Shown here: positions 1-13,164 of the stretch, piece by piece
Layout: each line of letters opens with the position of its first letter
Numbering within the stretch: the stretch's first letter is position 1
NCBI RefSeq assembly: GCF_947507565.1
Contig: NC_089191.1
Span: 310,001-374,000 of the forward strand
DNA length: 64,000 nt
Direction of reading: 5' to 3'
From: Oscarella lobularis
Taxonomy: Eukaryota; Porifera; Homoscleromorpha; Homosclerophorida; Oscarellidae
Notes under the pieces: generated by a model
What the model saw: the letters and a program-made list of their open reading frames with translations, nothing else
Database searches by the model: none
What the model was told of the DNA's origin: nothing
Program-made: the position numbers and the translations under genes

Positions 1-27
1 AATTTATTTATTTATGTATTTATCCAC

Positions 28-1280
28 CTATGTGTGATTCCCGTTAGTTTGTGAATTGCCACTCTGCCGCTACCCTCTTTGGACAGTCCGTCTCGTTTAT
101 CTTTTGCGTACATATTCTTCAACGAGAAAATACATGCGGAAAAGTCAAAGTGAGCTGAATTGATTGATATCAACTTAGGAAATAAAATATTCTCAATTTG
201 TGTCTCGTAGCTCTCAAAATGATTTCCATATATGAAACACCCTTTCTTTGCCGCATGCCCATGCAAGTCGACATAGAACTCCAAATGGCCTTGAGCCGCG
301 TGATAGAGTACGACGCTCCTAGCGGCATAAATTCCCGGATGTAATTCTGGATCCGGATCAAGGTACACTCGATTTAAATTAATTCCCCGTTGGTCCGTTC
401 TATAGTGACCGCGTTCGACTCCGTCCGGATTTAGCATTGGTATCAATTTAAATACGAAATGATTTCTCAATGCGCATGCGCGCGGATCGTCGCGTCGCAG
501 GAGAAAGTCTAAGAAGCCGTTGAAAACGAAGCTCGACGGAGTTTCGCCGGGATGAACGCGCGCGCTAAGGAAAAACACTTTTCTATCGCGAGGAACGCGG
601 TAAGCGCGAGGCGTATCGACATCCGGGAATAGCGGCGTATCTAAGCGATCCTCGACGTCACCGGAAAGACCGCGACGTGACGTCACGGTCAGTAAATCGA
701 CTCGAAGTCCGTCGATCGTCGTTGCGAGCAGCTCGCGATGAAAGTAAATCGTTTCGTCGGCTCGGTAGCGCGCTTCGATTCGATCGAGACGCGTCCGAAG
801 GTCGTCGTACGAAAACGGGTAAGAAAAAGCGAAATAAGTCGTCGCGCGTCGATCGTCGACGAACGCGTGTTCGAACGACATGCGCATGTGACCACCTTCG
901 AGCATTTCGCACGCTGGCCGATCGCGTACGCGCTCCCATTTCGTTTTGCCGCCGCCGCCGAGAAAAACGGTTCGCGTCATGGGGGCGTGGCCTTGAGCGT
1001 AGAGCTTCGTTTGCCGATTCATGTTCATGACGTTGATTCGAATCGTTTTGTGGGCGAGTTTTGAGCCCGTGACGCCGAAGTAGAACCAGGTACGGTTGCC
1101 GTTGGCGTGCGGCGTTCCTGCGCAATCGGGCGACGTCCACACGTTGAATTCGAACTCGTTCGTCGCTTCGTGCACGTTTTGCACGTCGAAGAGCGCTTCC
1201 ACTCGAGCGAGGTTGCCCGAGTCGAACTTGGACGTGAACGCGAAAGGTCCCAGTGTCGCCTCAATCTTTCCGGCTGCCAT
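28..1280 (-). CDS. AGBL5: Cytosolic carboxypeptidase-like protein 5 (AGBL5/CCP5), 3' truncated by window edge
   Basis: This is one open exon of 417 codons from an ATG at 1280, followed by a GTGGAT donor at position 27; the rest of the gene lies outside the window. The N-terminal half is the beta-rich CCP domain. The M14 metallocarboxypeptidase domain follows, with the zinc ligands HxxE in VHPGETPS (H243, E246) and the third ligand in VDLHGH (H340), plus the substrate-binding NPDG and RGINLNR motifs. The family removes glutamates, including branch-point glutamates, from polyglutamylated tubulin. The text ending at [15 protein letters not shown] matches the CCP5 subgroup. Its start codon is 125 bp from that of the divergent TM9SF4, so they probably share a promoter. 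Confidence 0.93.
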
Positions 1281-1405
1281 GTTTGTTTTTCTCGTCGCCT
1301 AGTAGTAAAGTACGCTATAAGGAATTTTGCGCTGACGTCAAGTCGATGACGAACTATCGATGACGTCTTGGACGACTGTATCGCGCGCTAAGCTGACAAC
1401 GAATC

Positions 1406-4357
1406 ATGGGAATTTCCTCACCACGCCGTTCCGTTCGTCTCGTAGGCTCAACCTATCGCCTCGCTTACGCTTGAATTGACGCGATATTTGCTATAGAAAC
1501 TCGTCTTCGCCGCTCTATGCTCCCTATTCGTCGAAACGAGGTCGTTTTACTTGCCCGGAGTAACGCCGCAAGAATATCGGCCAGGAGACGATCTCGAAGT
1601 CAAGGTAACGACCTCAAAACGTCCTCAAACTCAATTCGACGTCGATAAATAGGCGGTGAAGATGACGAGCATTCGATCTCAACTTCCTTTCGAATATTAC
1701 TCGCTTCCCTTCTGCAAATCGACGAAAGGCATTCAATACAAGGCAGAAAACCTCGGCGAAGTGTTGCGCGGCGATCGAATCGTCAACACGGCCTTCAAGG
1801 CATAGAGAAAAAAATACAAATATGTCACGTGGTATTTTCCCACTCTAGGTTAGTGTCCTGCAAGACGTCACGTGTCAAGCCGTCTGCTCCAAAGACGGGC
1901 AACCAATAAAAATCGACGAAAAACAGTCGAAATTGTTCTACGATCGTATCCAACGTCAATATATGCTACACATGTAAGATATAGATATGATTTGATATAT
2001 TAATTATGAGGTTTTTATTAGGCTTCTTGATAATTTGCCGGCTGCAACGCGAATTCCTTCTATAGACGATCCTACGAAATTCCAATATGACGATGGCTTC
2101 TCTTTGGGACTCTTCAATGATAAGAAGGTAATATTTATTAATTATTTTTCTTATTATAGCTTATTATCTTTCAAGGCTTATCTCAACAATCACTTGGATT
2201 TTATAGTGTATTATCATCAATTTGGTGATAAGGGGACAGAGTGAGTTGTTGCCTTAGAAACCGTCGTCATGGCTCATTGATATTTCTCTGCCAGAACCGA
2301 AGCATATAGAATTGTTGGATTCGAAGTTTCAGCTAGAAGGTTAGAAAATAAGTTTAATTAATTAATTAATTTCATATATTTTTTAGTGTGCACTATGATA
2401 AAATTGAGTCCGACTCCAAGTGCACCGTGCCAAAACCGGAAGAAGCAAAACCCAAAGAAATTCTCAGAGAAAGCAAGTCAAAGCAAAAAATTAAATAATT
2501 GAAATATTTAATTTATTTTTAGGTGCTAATGATATCTATTTTACGTATTCTGTAAAGTGGCTGGTAAGGGGGGAAGTGTTGCTAGTTAGTTTCTACATGG
2601 AAATATTTCCTTTCTTTTTAGCCCAGTGAAATCAAATGGGCTTCTCGCTGGGACATCTTCTTAGAAATGGGAGACGTTCAAATTCACTGGTTCTCCATCG
2701 TCAATTCGCTCGTCATCGTTCTTTTCTTATCAGGTTATATTACTAATAAAAATATCCGGGAATCTTGCTAGAGTTTTCATTTAATTAGGCATCGTTGCCA
2801 TGATAATGGTGCGCACGCTAAGACGAGACATAGCGCAATACAATCGCGACGAAGATGCCGTAAGATTATCCCCCAATGTTAGCTATTGATTTATTTATAT
2901 TTTCCAGGAGGAAGCAATTGAAGAAACGGGCTGGAAATTGGTTCACGGAGACGTATTCCGCCCTCCCCAATATCCCATCATTTTCACAAGCTTCATTGGC
3001 TCAGGAGTTCAAATCCTTTCCATGACTCTAGTCGTATTAGGTCAGGCGAAAATTATTAGAACCAATAGGGTTTTCTTAATTTTTTCTTCTCAGTTCTTGC
3101 TATGTTTGGTATGCTCTCTCCAGCCAGTCGAGGCGCTCTCATGTCAGCCAGCATCGTTCTATACGCATTTATGGGGTAGATAATATATAGAAAAAATATA
3201 AATAAATATATAGGTACCTTATTTCTAGAATCTTCTCTGGGTTCTATGCTGGACGCCTGTATAAAACGATGAAGGGTATCAAGTGGAAAAAGGCTGCTTG
3301 GCTTGTATGTTGATAAGGAGGAGGGAGGGTCCCCTTTATTTGAAATATATTTATCTTTTAGACTGGTTCGCTCTATCCCAGCTTGGTGCTCGGTCTTTCC
3401 TTCTTTATGAACTTTTTTATTTGGGGGAAAAAATCGTCTGGAGCTGTGAGAAAAATTTAATTAGATTTCGATTATTTTATTATTGATTTTTGAGGTTCCC
3501 ATAACGACGATGATCGCGCTCTTGTGCATTTTCTTTGGAATTTGTCTTCCCTTTGTCATGGGTGGCTTCTATTTTGGATTTCGAAAGCAGGTATGTAGCA
3601 GTATCAAAATTAGAAAAATTTTGATTTTTTGATTTTTCAGGCGTATGATCATCCAGTTCGAACCAATCAGATTCCGCGTCAAGTCCCGGAGCAAATTTGG
3701 TATCTCAACCCAATGTTGGGGTAAGACAAATATTTATTAATTAATTTTTAATTAGAAATTTCTGTGCTAGTGTTCTTGTTTCTGGTATTCTTCCCTTTGG
3801 TGCCGTCTTCATTGAACTCTTCTTTATTTTCTCCGTAATGAAGCCAACGTATATTATTAATTAATTAATTAATTAATATTTTTTTCTTTCTAAGGCTATT
3901 TGGGAAAATCAGTTCTACTATCTCTTCGGAATTCTCTTTCTCGTCTTCATCATTCTCCTGATCTGTTGCTCGGAAATAACTATAGTTCTCATCTATTTCC
4001 AGTTGTGCGGAGAGGTAAGAGCCAATAATCAATAACAAAACCCCTTTATACATATACTCCCTAACAGGATTATCACTGGTGGTGGAGATCCTTCTTTTTA
4101 TCAGGCGGCTGCTCTATTTACGTCTTCCTCTACTCCATCTACTATTTCTATTCGAAAGTGAGAAAATTAATGCATAATCAGTATTTATTATTGAAAATTC
4201 ATTTCAGCTGGAAATCACCGAATTCGTGCCGGCTCTCCTCTACTTTACCTACTCCAGTCTCATGGTTGCTACGTTTTGGCTTCTCACCGGAACCATCGGA
4301 TTCTTTGCCACCTACTACTTTATCCGTCAGATTTACGGTGCCGTAAAGATAGACTGA
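1406..4357 (+). CDS. TM9SF4: Transmembrane 9 superfamily member 4
   Basis: Twenty-one short exons join in frame to 643 residues, the same length as the vertebrate protein. Exons start at 1406, 1497, 1653, 1849, 2022, 2176, 2295, 2387, 2523, 2622, 2789, 2908, 3094, 3214, 3362, 3495, 3641, 3771, 3895, 4068 and 4208. A signal peptide ([15 protein letters not shown]) precedes FYLPGVTP, then comes a luminal domain ([18 protein letters not shown]), then nine membrane segments. The protein ends in KID, the family's COPI/Golgi retention signal. TM9SF4 is a Golgi/endosomal nonaspanin involved in membrane-protein sorting and adhesion. Two introns have GC donors: at 1800 (AAG/GCATAG) and at 2473 (A/GCAAGT). 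In both cases the neighbouring GT options break the frame or are absent. Confidence 0.95.
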
Positions 4358-4515
4358 GAGCACGTAGATAAGCAGGAAAAAATAAAACTGCAATTAGTCA
4401 CATTCGGAAAAGTGCCACGCCCCGCGTCAAAACAGGTATTTTTCGAATATTTATTTATTTGTCACGAGGATGTGAAAAAGAGAGCTATCGAGTTCGCTTC
4501 GTTTTTTTTTCTTTT

Positions 4516-4972
4516 CTAGCTCGACGTCTGGGGAAAGAAGCCCTTTCCTATCACGCCGTCTCGTTCGCACAGTCGGGCAAGCGCTTCGTCGGCTTCGCCC
4601 TAAAAAAGCGAGTCCCGTATAATAGATACGCAGTCTTTTCTCTCTTTTCTCGTATACCATGGCTCGAACGAATCCGCATACGGCGTACGTGCTGAATTCT
4701 CCCGTCGAACGGCCCGTTTTCTCGTCGACCTAACGAAAGAAACGAATCGATGCGCGTAGGGTTCCGATGTCCCATCGCGGGGCCTCACCTCGGCTATGTT
4801 GATTTGGATGGCTGCGTGATCTTTAGCGGCAATGATACGGTTCGTCGCCGAGCTAGAAGCGAAAGGAGACGGACGAAAGGGAGGCGGAATAGCACGTGGC
4901 TAGGAGCCGTCTAAGAACTCACCATCTACGAGGAAGGTACGAATCGACAAAGTCTCCCGCTTCGTTCTGCAT
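4516..4972 (-). CDS. RPS21: 40S ribosomal protein S21 (eS21)
   Basis: Four exons (4972-4923, 4852-4789, 4729-4658, 4599-4516) give 89 residues; the human protein has 83. The product begins MQNEAGDFVDSYLPRR and continues CSATNRIIAAKDHAAIQINI, the hallmark of eS21, a small-subunit protein near the platform. The three introns have normal GT-AG ends and all phases agree. The C-terminal part (GEADEALARLCERDGVIGKG) is more divergent and ends TSS rather than KNF. A pyrimidine-rich leader lies just upstream of the ATG; a 5' non-coding exon is possible. It converges with TM9SF4, with 158 bp between the stop codons. Confidence 0.95.
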
Positions 4973-6423
4973 GGCTTGATGATAGAGAAGAGGCGAATAC
5001 GGCGAAGAAAAGACGAAGAACAAGCACGAAAGTCCCGGCAGGTACTGGATACGGGAGTCCCGGAATGACTTGCACTCGTGTACTATATAGTTCATGGACT
5101 TTTGCTGGCAGAAGTCGTCTCGTTTAATTAAGAAGAAGCAGAAGAAGATGTAGAACACATAGCCCAGACTTTTTTGTATGCATAGCACTAGGCGCATATT
5201 AGATCACGTGTGATTCCAGTGTAGCTAGGCGCGCGAACACTAGATAGGGCCGCACGAAAAGTAGGAGAAGTCATGTCAAATTTTATTTAATAAAAGTCCC
5301 GGATGTTAAAGAAAATTTAAGCATAGTTTCCCCTCTCCTCCATCCACCCCCTCGCCCCCAATGGGGTAAGGCCAGATGGGCACCTGCTTATGAGTCAACG
5401 GACTCGTGGGGTCACTCCAGACTCCCCCGCGGAGGATGAGCCCGTTTAACCTCCTGGCTCCGAGCCTTGGACTGCGAGTGGCAGCTGGGATGTCAGTCCA
5501 CTCGCAGGTGCAATTCCAAGGGGCGTCACTGATTTACCCGCCAGTGCTCAGCCTTACGCGGGGAGGCAACTCTATAGCCTCTGCAGAGGTAGGGCCTATT
5601 TATCGCTCTTGGCCACAGAGGGATGGCTGCGTCTGCCTCGTCGGATTGGGGGAACAACTACACGACAAAACAATTGACAAAGGGGAAATCAATAAGAAAA
5701 TACCCTGGCTTCAATTCTTCACGAAATCGTTGACTCAATGTGCATGCATACCAGACTCATATACTGTCTCATCCAAAACACTTGATCTCCTTTTAGAATC
5801 TCCTTAGATGAAGCAACAGGCGATCAAACTTGAACTTGAACGGAGACGGACCACGTGGAGCTGTCGACGTTCGCGCAGGGAGCGAAGTCCTTCGCAAAGG
5901 ATCGCGCGATTCCTGTGGAACGGAAGGATCGATCGTACGAAGGAGAAAGCGTATTCTCGAGCTTACCGCTGGCTGCGAAATCCCCGCCGTTGATAGCAGC
6001 AAACGTACGACCGCTCTGAACGAACAAGAGCGTGGTTTCTGCAGAAGAACAGCGAGAAAGAAAGAAAGAAAGCAAACGAACGAGCCCACGTGCGTAAACT
6101 GCGCATGCTCAACGTTTTGCATCGACTCGTTGAAAAATAACAAAAAAAACGTAGAAAAGAGAGAGAAAAAAAGAGTCAATTTAGCGTAGACGACGGCGGA
6201 ACGTATAACCTTAGAAAAAAAACATTTCAGTGAGGACGCGCGCGAAAAATTAGGTACGTACCTAGAGCAATTTTCAGTTTTAAGTGAATACGTATTTCTA
6301 TCTACATTCTTTTTCTGATTGGCAATGCGAACTCCCTTAATTAATAAAAAACGAGACGTGAATGCATGTAAGATTAAATTAATAATTAATTAATAAAGGA
6401 GCCCCTCCCCCTCCCCACCTCAC
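4973..6423. other. Unassigned intergenic stretch with GC-rich hairpin segment
   Basis: I can assign no gene here. Positions 5330-5640 are unusually GC-rich and lack the AT-rich intron style of the rest of the window. This part holds a perfect 10-bp stem (5472-5481 against 5498-5507) with a 16-nt loop, and an inverted GTAAGGC/GCCTTAC pair near 5366 and 5550. An open frame at 5406-5807 (+) has no recognisable motif. Minus-strand acceptor-like signals near 6048 (TTCTGCAG) and 6230 (TTTCTAAG) could lead to a last P-Rex exon, because the last recognised exon ends on a splice donor. I could not find the expected conserved C-terminus. Confidence 0.4.
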
Positions 6424-9400
6424 CTGCGATCGCAAAACATTGAGAGCGGTGCGAAACGACTTGGGAGGCAATCCGTGACATCGCGTGAGCAAGAGCGCCT
6501 GATCGAGCGTCACGGACATTGCCGTCTCTTCGAGACCCTTATAGCATGACGTCACTTTGACGGCACCCATGCGTGACGTCAGCTCGCTGCACAGACTCAA
6601 AAATCCCGCGTTGTCCGTCTTGCGTTCTTGCTGGAGCGAATTCGAGCGTTCCAAGATGCGAACCAATTCCTCCATGGCGTTGAGAGGACGGAGAACCTAA
6701 AGTCTCGATTTTAATTAAATATTTAATTATTTGTGTGTTCTTACTTTGTCTAGAACGGCTACTTTGACTGCTTGGCTCGACGTACTTTTCGTTTTTTCGA
6801 GCTGATGCGATCTAAACCCACCCCCAATATATATAAATGTATTCGTTTATTTTTCTCTACCTTAGTTTTCTATAGTATTGTTTCAAACCACTAACTGCCT
6901 CCACGTTGATTGCCAATTGAAAGGAACGCGCTTGATCAATGCGACTGCTTCCCTCCCCGGATAAATCTCGAAACGCTATGAAAAAATCCTAAACTAATGA
7001 TTTTTCTAATAATGATTTGTTTTTCTTACTGTGGCTAATGAGGACGGGGTGAACGCTGATTGTTGCACCCGTTTGCAACTTGTGTGGCAACGCTTGAAAC
7101 AAATTGTCGTCGATCGATAAAATCACCGTCAACGATTGCCGATTTCCCTTCAAGGCAACCGGAAAACTATCTACAAACGTATTCAAAAAAATTTCCAATT
7201 ATTGATTTTGATTTTTTATATCAACTTGCCTCCGGCGACTTGACCGGGCGGAAGAGTGGTCAATTGAAACGAAACGCGACGCAAGTCTTCGACTCCAACA
7301 GCCATATCCTCAAGCGCACCCATTTCATCCTCCTAAAACAAAAAATAATAAATAATTAATTAATTATGAGCACGTGATTTTTTCACCTTGCTTGGATTGA
7401 GAAGAGATTCGAATATGACAGCTAAGCCGAGACTTTCGACTTGGCTAAGCCATTCGGCGCTCGCTTTCGCCCCGGCGCCGTATTCGACGGCCGGATTAAA
7501 AACGCCGCGCAGGGCGAGCGCCAATTGATGAACGAATCCCGTGACGAGAGCGGTGAGAGCTTGCGCAAATACGCAATCGCGTCGTTCGAGTAGATTCACG
7601 TCCTCTTCCATCATCACCGTTAGATTCAAGCGCAATTTCGTTTCTTTAAAAAAACGACGTAAAAACAGTGTCACGTGGGGGTTCTTATGTACCCGGAAGA
7701 TGCTTGCGGAACATGTCGAGCATTGCTGTGACGTTGGCGGCGATCGACTCGCTATCGCTCGCGTCGCGAGCCTCTTGAATCTTATTTCGCAATTCGTTGA
7801 AATCCGTTTCGAGTGAATCGAAAATTTCTGGGGTGCAAACTTGATTAAATAATAATTATTATTAGGGGTTACTTTCGATTGATTGCTCCAAAGGAAGAAT
7901 CATAGCCGTGCCTTTGAGAGCCTTCGCCACTTTCTCCGATCGAAGCATTCCCGTGAGTTTTTCCGCCTGGGATGCAGTCACGTGATAACAATATCAAATC
8001 CCCGGATATTGCACTCACTTTGGTAAGAAAGCTCGCCACGGCAACCGAAGTCGTCGTTCCTTTTCTTTTCATCGACTTCACACGTGACAGGGTGCGACGT
8101 CGAAACGCTTCCGGTAAATCTTCGTCGTCCGCTTTTTCCAAACTAGCGCGCAACACTTCCCCATCGACTACATCCTAAAAAAACTTGAAATAATAATCTA
8201 AGTATCATTACTATTATATTTCTACTGATTTTGTGGTGTCAGACACGTGACCGATTAATCGAATCAAATCCTGGTCCGATTCCAAGACCTTGAGTCGCGA
8301 ATCAACTTCGTGTAGCAATTGTTTCAAGTCCGAGACGAGATGTTGCTGACCGCTTCCGTATAACTTCTATTCGATCAAAAGAAAAAGACGTGCCATGGAG
8401 ACGGTAGCGCGCGCGACCTCACCTTCAATCCCCCGTCCGTAAAATCGTAATAATGCGCCGCCGGAGCGCCGCAAGTCGTGTAGCAATAGACGACTTTTTC
8501 GCAACTCGAACCTACGTCAAAAAAATAAATAAATAAAATTCACGATTAATAATTATATCCAAACTATTATTCACCTCGCGGAATTTCCTCGTCGACGTTG
8601 CCAATAATATCGACTTCCATGACTTGTAAATGACAATTGGTCGGACACGGCGCCACCGTTTGCTTCTTACGATCCTGACTGCTCTTAAAAGTCGGCCAGA
8701 AGTGCTGCGACAATTTCAAAGCCAACTAATAAAATAAAAACTATTTATCCACACCAAAGTCATTGGCTTTTTTTCTCTTCCCCCTCCATACTTGCTCGTA
8801 ACTTTGCCGTTGCTCCTTCAATCGAGCGACGCGCTCGTCGCGACGAGCGCCGAATTCTTCCACGTTTTCCGCCACGCTATCAAGCTCATTCTCATAATAA
8901 ATCATCGAACGCTCGGCTTCAGCCGCGTAAATTTTATACAACTTCAACAAAATATATTATACTTAATTATTTATTTTGCGACGTCACGTATTACTTCCGA
9001 GGGAACTTTGAAGCAATAGCGACTCTCCATTAACGATTCGAACACGTAGATTCTCGATTCTTCCGTCGAAACGTATTCATATTGAACGTTTTCCTCCAAC
9101 GCTCCAATTCCGACCGTCAACGAAAGACACGGTTTCAATTTCTCGCCGGCGCTCGACAGCGAAGCCGCGCGCATCAAATTCGTGACGTCAGAAAAATCGG
9201 TTGTAGTGAACGAATCGGTTTTTTTGCGTCCAAGCGATTGAGCGCGTTTTCGACCGACCGATTTTCTCAGAGTCGCGCGAACGAGATCGCTGTCGTCATA
9301 GAGATCGTCGTCGAGGGTGAATCCGCTTCGACGATTTTTCGACGGCGGCGGCGATTCTGCGTCGACGTCGCCTTTTGACGTCATCGTGACGTCATCGTCG

Positions 9401-12400
9401 TCTAGATTGACGGATGATGGCCGGGAATTGGATCGATGGGGATCGTTGCGAATGAGAGATACGACGGTGTTGTGAGACGCTTTAGAAACGTCTTTGCCAT
9501 TTATCTTATATATATATTATTAATATTTGTTTAATTTTTATTGATTTTTTTACCTGCATGATGCAATAGCCTGGCATTAGGCCGACATCGGCTGCTGGGC
9601 CCCCTGGTTAATTTTAATCGAATAAATTAGTATTGTTTTCTTTATTTTTTTTGGATTTACCACTCGTCACTGATGAAACGAAAACGGGATTATGTCCGCG
9701 CACTTCGAAGCCAAGTCCCTGACTATCTGGAACAATGTCGCAAGTACTAGGGGAAAAAAATTCATTAGATCTTTTATTGTATGTATCAAAGTGATGTACT
9801 GGGATCGTTCTGCTAAGATAACGAGCTGGAGAGGCTCTTTATGCTGACCGGCTTCCCTCAGCAAAGTCAAGACGTCATCCAGAGACGAATAAGCGACTTT
9901 GTCGCCATTGACAGCTTGGATGACGTCACCCACTTTGAGACCAGCCAACTATTAAAAGAAAATAAATAAAGAAATAAAAATAAATAATTATATATATATA
10001 TTAATTAACCTGGGCTGGGCTGCTCGATACAACGGCGCTGACGGTGATTGGCTCCGTTTCTTCGACGGCAAAATCGTTGCCTTCTTCCGTGCAAGGAAGC
10101 TACACGCGAAAAAATTAATTAATTAATTATTTTCTTTTAATTTTCGTTTTTACCACTATCGTTTTTGACGTGTACGAATCGATGACGTGGAAATCAGGGC
10201 GCACGGATACGTTTATGGATATTTTTGCTTTCGACGTCGGCGTTATTGATCCGGATTCCTTCTTTTCTTCGTCGGCGAAAAAGCGAAACAGAAGCTGATC
10301 GTCTTTAAACTGATGTTTATCCGAAACTAAGAACAGAATAAATAAATAAATAAATAAATAATGTATTAATTAAGAGTATTTACCGTGGTGAAGAAAACCT
10401 TTTCCTATGAGATATTGACCAAGAGACAAAGCCTCTTCCTTTTTACACGCGTCTCCCTAAAGAGAAGAGAAAGCAACAATGTTGCAAGTGTGAAAAGCAA
10501 GGAGACTTTATTTGCTCACGTTTTCCACCATCCAATCGACAAGTTTACTTCCGGTAATCGAAAACGGAATCGACTTCAAATGATGCATGTGTTCCCTGAA
10601 AAAAATTAATAAATAAATGAGATTAATTATTTCGTTTACTTGAGAGGCGAAGGAAATTGCCCGTGTAAACGAACGTAGACTCTTGTCCCCTATAAACAAA
10701 TAAATATTTCATTAATTAACATAATTTTTGCTTATACTTTTGCTAGCAGATCTTGGCTTTCGTGTTTCGTCTTAAACGTGCCGTCGTCAAAACGAAAACG
10801 ATACCACTGACTGCTATTCTTAAAATTGTATCGATCATTGACTATAGAACGCGAGTTGATTTCAATGACAAAATGACAATTAAATTAAAATCTGACTGTG
10901 ATGAATGAAGCCGTTGTCTAAAAGAGCCTGTCCTAAAGCGACGGCTTCTTCGGCGGAAGACGCCTCCTGTTGTTCCATTGCCCATTTGACAAACTCACTT
11001 AATTAAAAAATATGACGTCATAAATACATAATTATTAGTTTTCGCTATACCTTCCGACGAATGCTTTGGGATGCGTTTTGAGTAAGTGCTTTCGATCCTT
11101 GATCAACGGTTTCTCGCCGCTGCTCATGCGCGAATGTAATTTCAACGCTGAGAAGAAATAATCCTTATTAAATTAAATAATTATTATTGTTATTATACCT
11201 CGGTCGTGGATTAGACTCCATGTTGCTTTCTGATTCGTTTCCGGGTCGTCGAGAAGCTTCAAGTCTAATAAAAAGATTATTTAATTTATTTATTTATTTA
11301 TTTATTTATTTATTTCGTTGTGGTTCTTACGTTTTCCTTTCTCTATTTCTCGTTTGATCACTTCCATCCACTCCTTCTTTTCCTCCGCCGATTTAGCGAT
11401 GCAGACGAACCATTTTCGCTTGGCGTTATTCAAAACTTTCCAGCCATTCGTCACCGACTTTCCATTACTATGGTAATCCGCTATATACACACACACACAC
11501 AAAATAAATAATTAAATACTAATAATCTTAATCCACTCACACGTGCCATCCTCCACATTCTCTATTTCGATTTCATTCAAAGGCAATCGTCCCTTGAATT
11601 GATATTTAGCCGCCGCCTCCGATTCCGAAGAAACGGACCTCTTGTTCCTCTTCCTAAATTCAATTAACGCGCGCTAAAACCCCGCCCCCTCACACACAAT
11701 AAACGCCCGTCTCACCGCGTGGACATTCCAGACGAATATTGCTTCTTACAATAAACCAATAAATTGTCGAACAGAAAAAACGCGCGCTCCTGCGTATTCC
11801 CGGATGATATTTTGGTGAGCATTCCACTCTTGAGCATTTCATTGGACGTATAGACGACGTTGGCGCCTTCCCAGCCTTCGATCGACGATTGCCATTCGTC
11901 GATGAATTCCAATTTCTCTAAACGTCGTTTCGTCTCGTTCACTTCCGAGCAGATGTCTTTCATCGCGTCGACGGCGTGACGCGACGGATGGAAGTCCGGT
12001 TGGGCGGCGCTCGTATTTTTCACCAATTCCTAGACAAAAAAAGAAAGTCAAACAGAGGGGGGGGGGGGGGGGCCCTAAAGGGAAACGTACCTTCAGCAAA
12101 AGCGGATACTTGCAGATGCGTTGAACTGGATGGAGAAAATAGCCCGGAAGTTCTTCCACGACATCCTTATCCGTGCCCATGAGAAGACACGCCTACAAAA
12201 AAAGTAGTCACATTTCATACATGCCCGTATAATAGTACGAAATCTCGCCTGAAAAAAGGCGCGGCACTGTTGATGGCGCGACAGATCGTAGAGAAGCTTC
12301 TGCGCTTCCATGTTATTGCGACCGTATTTGGAATAGAGCGGTTTTAGACGATCTTTCTATTAGCGCGCGCTTTATCGCGCGAATCGCGAGGGAAAAACGC

Positions 12401-12889
12401 GCGCTTACGTAGTCGAGAAAGACCTGGCCTATTTCGTCGGTCCATTTGGGATCGCCGTCGCGCGTGCATCGACGTAAATCGGCGAGTAGAGCGCGATGGG
12501 CGGCGGCGATTTCGTCGACGTTGCAAAAGAGCGTGTCGACGACTTCGGGCGTGAAGCGTTGGGGATCGTGTCGCACCTGTTCTCGCATACGCGGAAGAAA
12601 TTCCTGGGCAAAAGACGGAAGTCCAATTATTAGTGTAGCAGTTCTTTTGAAAGCGAAGCCCAAACTGCCACGCCCACCGTCCGACGTTCTCTACGAACGG
12701 TGCGCGCGCGTTCGTTTGCACTGCTGGGCTTTCGGTCCGTTGTCTCGACTTGTTTCTCACCTTGTCGAGGAGGTCGAGCGTTCGGCAATAGTCGATTTCC
12801 GTCTGCACGAGCTCGCGAATGACGCACACGCGCAGACGACGCTTTTTCTCCACCACTTCGCGCGCTTCCGACTCGCGTTCGTGTGCCAT
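6424..12889 (-). CDS. PREX: P-Rex family Rac guanine nucleotide exchange factor (3' end incomplete)
   Basis: Thirty-three exons join in one frame to 1,536 codons; vertebrate P-Rex1 and P-Rex2 are about 1,600-1,660. In order they encode a DH domain (from [19 protein letters not shown] to YPLLLK), a PH domain ([20 protein letters not shown] to [18 protein letters not shown]), two DEP domains ([10 protein letters not shown] lies in the second), two PDZ domains ([18 protein letters not shown] in the first) and the long inositol-phosphatase-like C-terminal region ([33 protein letters not shown]). The family activates Rac downstream of G-beta-gamma and PIP3. Introns at 12248 and 7229 use GC donors. 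The ATG at 12889 is in frame directly upstream of the DH domain. The last exon (6696-6424) ends CGATCGCAG/GTGAGG, so a terminal exon is missing from this call. Confidence 0.92.
11285..11315. repeat. TTTA tetranucleotide repeat
   Basis: About seven TTTA/ATTT units lie in a P-Rex intron. Similar short arrays occur in introns near 34083-34110 and 52838-52871. Confidence 0.7.
12057..12072. repeat. Poly-G tract in a P-Rex intron
   Basis: An uninterrupted run of about sixteen G (C on the coding strand) lies in a short P-Rex intron and may be length-variable. Confidence 0.7.
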
Positions 12890-13019
12890 TTTGCTCCGGC
12901 TCTCCCCCCGGCGCGTCGCGAGAAAGCGATCGAAACTCTCGAAGAGCGCACGCGTGCTCTGACGTTTACGCAACCGTAATATATACTACGTCACCAGTCA
13001 TTATACCTTATATGGAATT

Positions 13020-13164
13020 GCTTCTTAACCACTTTAATTTGGTGTGATACTTTCTCCGATCACCAACACACGAAAACTCATTGGCAGTTTCAACAGAAAC
13101 TTGATTACTGATAGCGAAGCTATAAATATCAAGGTAGTCATGCGCACCTGCAAACAGTTATCAA
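13020..13164 (+). promoter_or_regulatory. Promoter module of CRD-array gene 1
   Basis: This block recurs upstream of each array gene. It has TACTTTCTCC at about 13049, the inverted CCAAT-like word CATTGGCAGTTT at 13079-13090 and a TATAAATA box at 13121-13128, 37 bp before the ATG at 13165. The same order and spacing are seen near 14328/14397 and 14501/14555, and in weaker form before gene 3. Confidence 0.65.

Noticed and set aside
5406..5807. Plus-strand frame of 133 codons in the GC-rich segment
   Set aside because: No signal peptide, domain or splice context; amino-acid composition looks random.
5793..6179. Minus-strand open stretch proposed as the last P-Rex exon
   Set aside because: It is open in frame after the last donor, but its first codon is not ATG and it does not resemble the conserved P-Rex C-terminus.
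12446..12979. Plus-strand open frame of 177 codons
   Set aside because: Antisense shadow of P-Rex exons 1-2; CG-rich codon bias here keeps several frames open.
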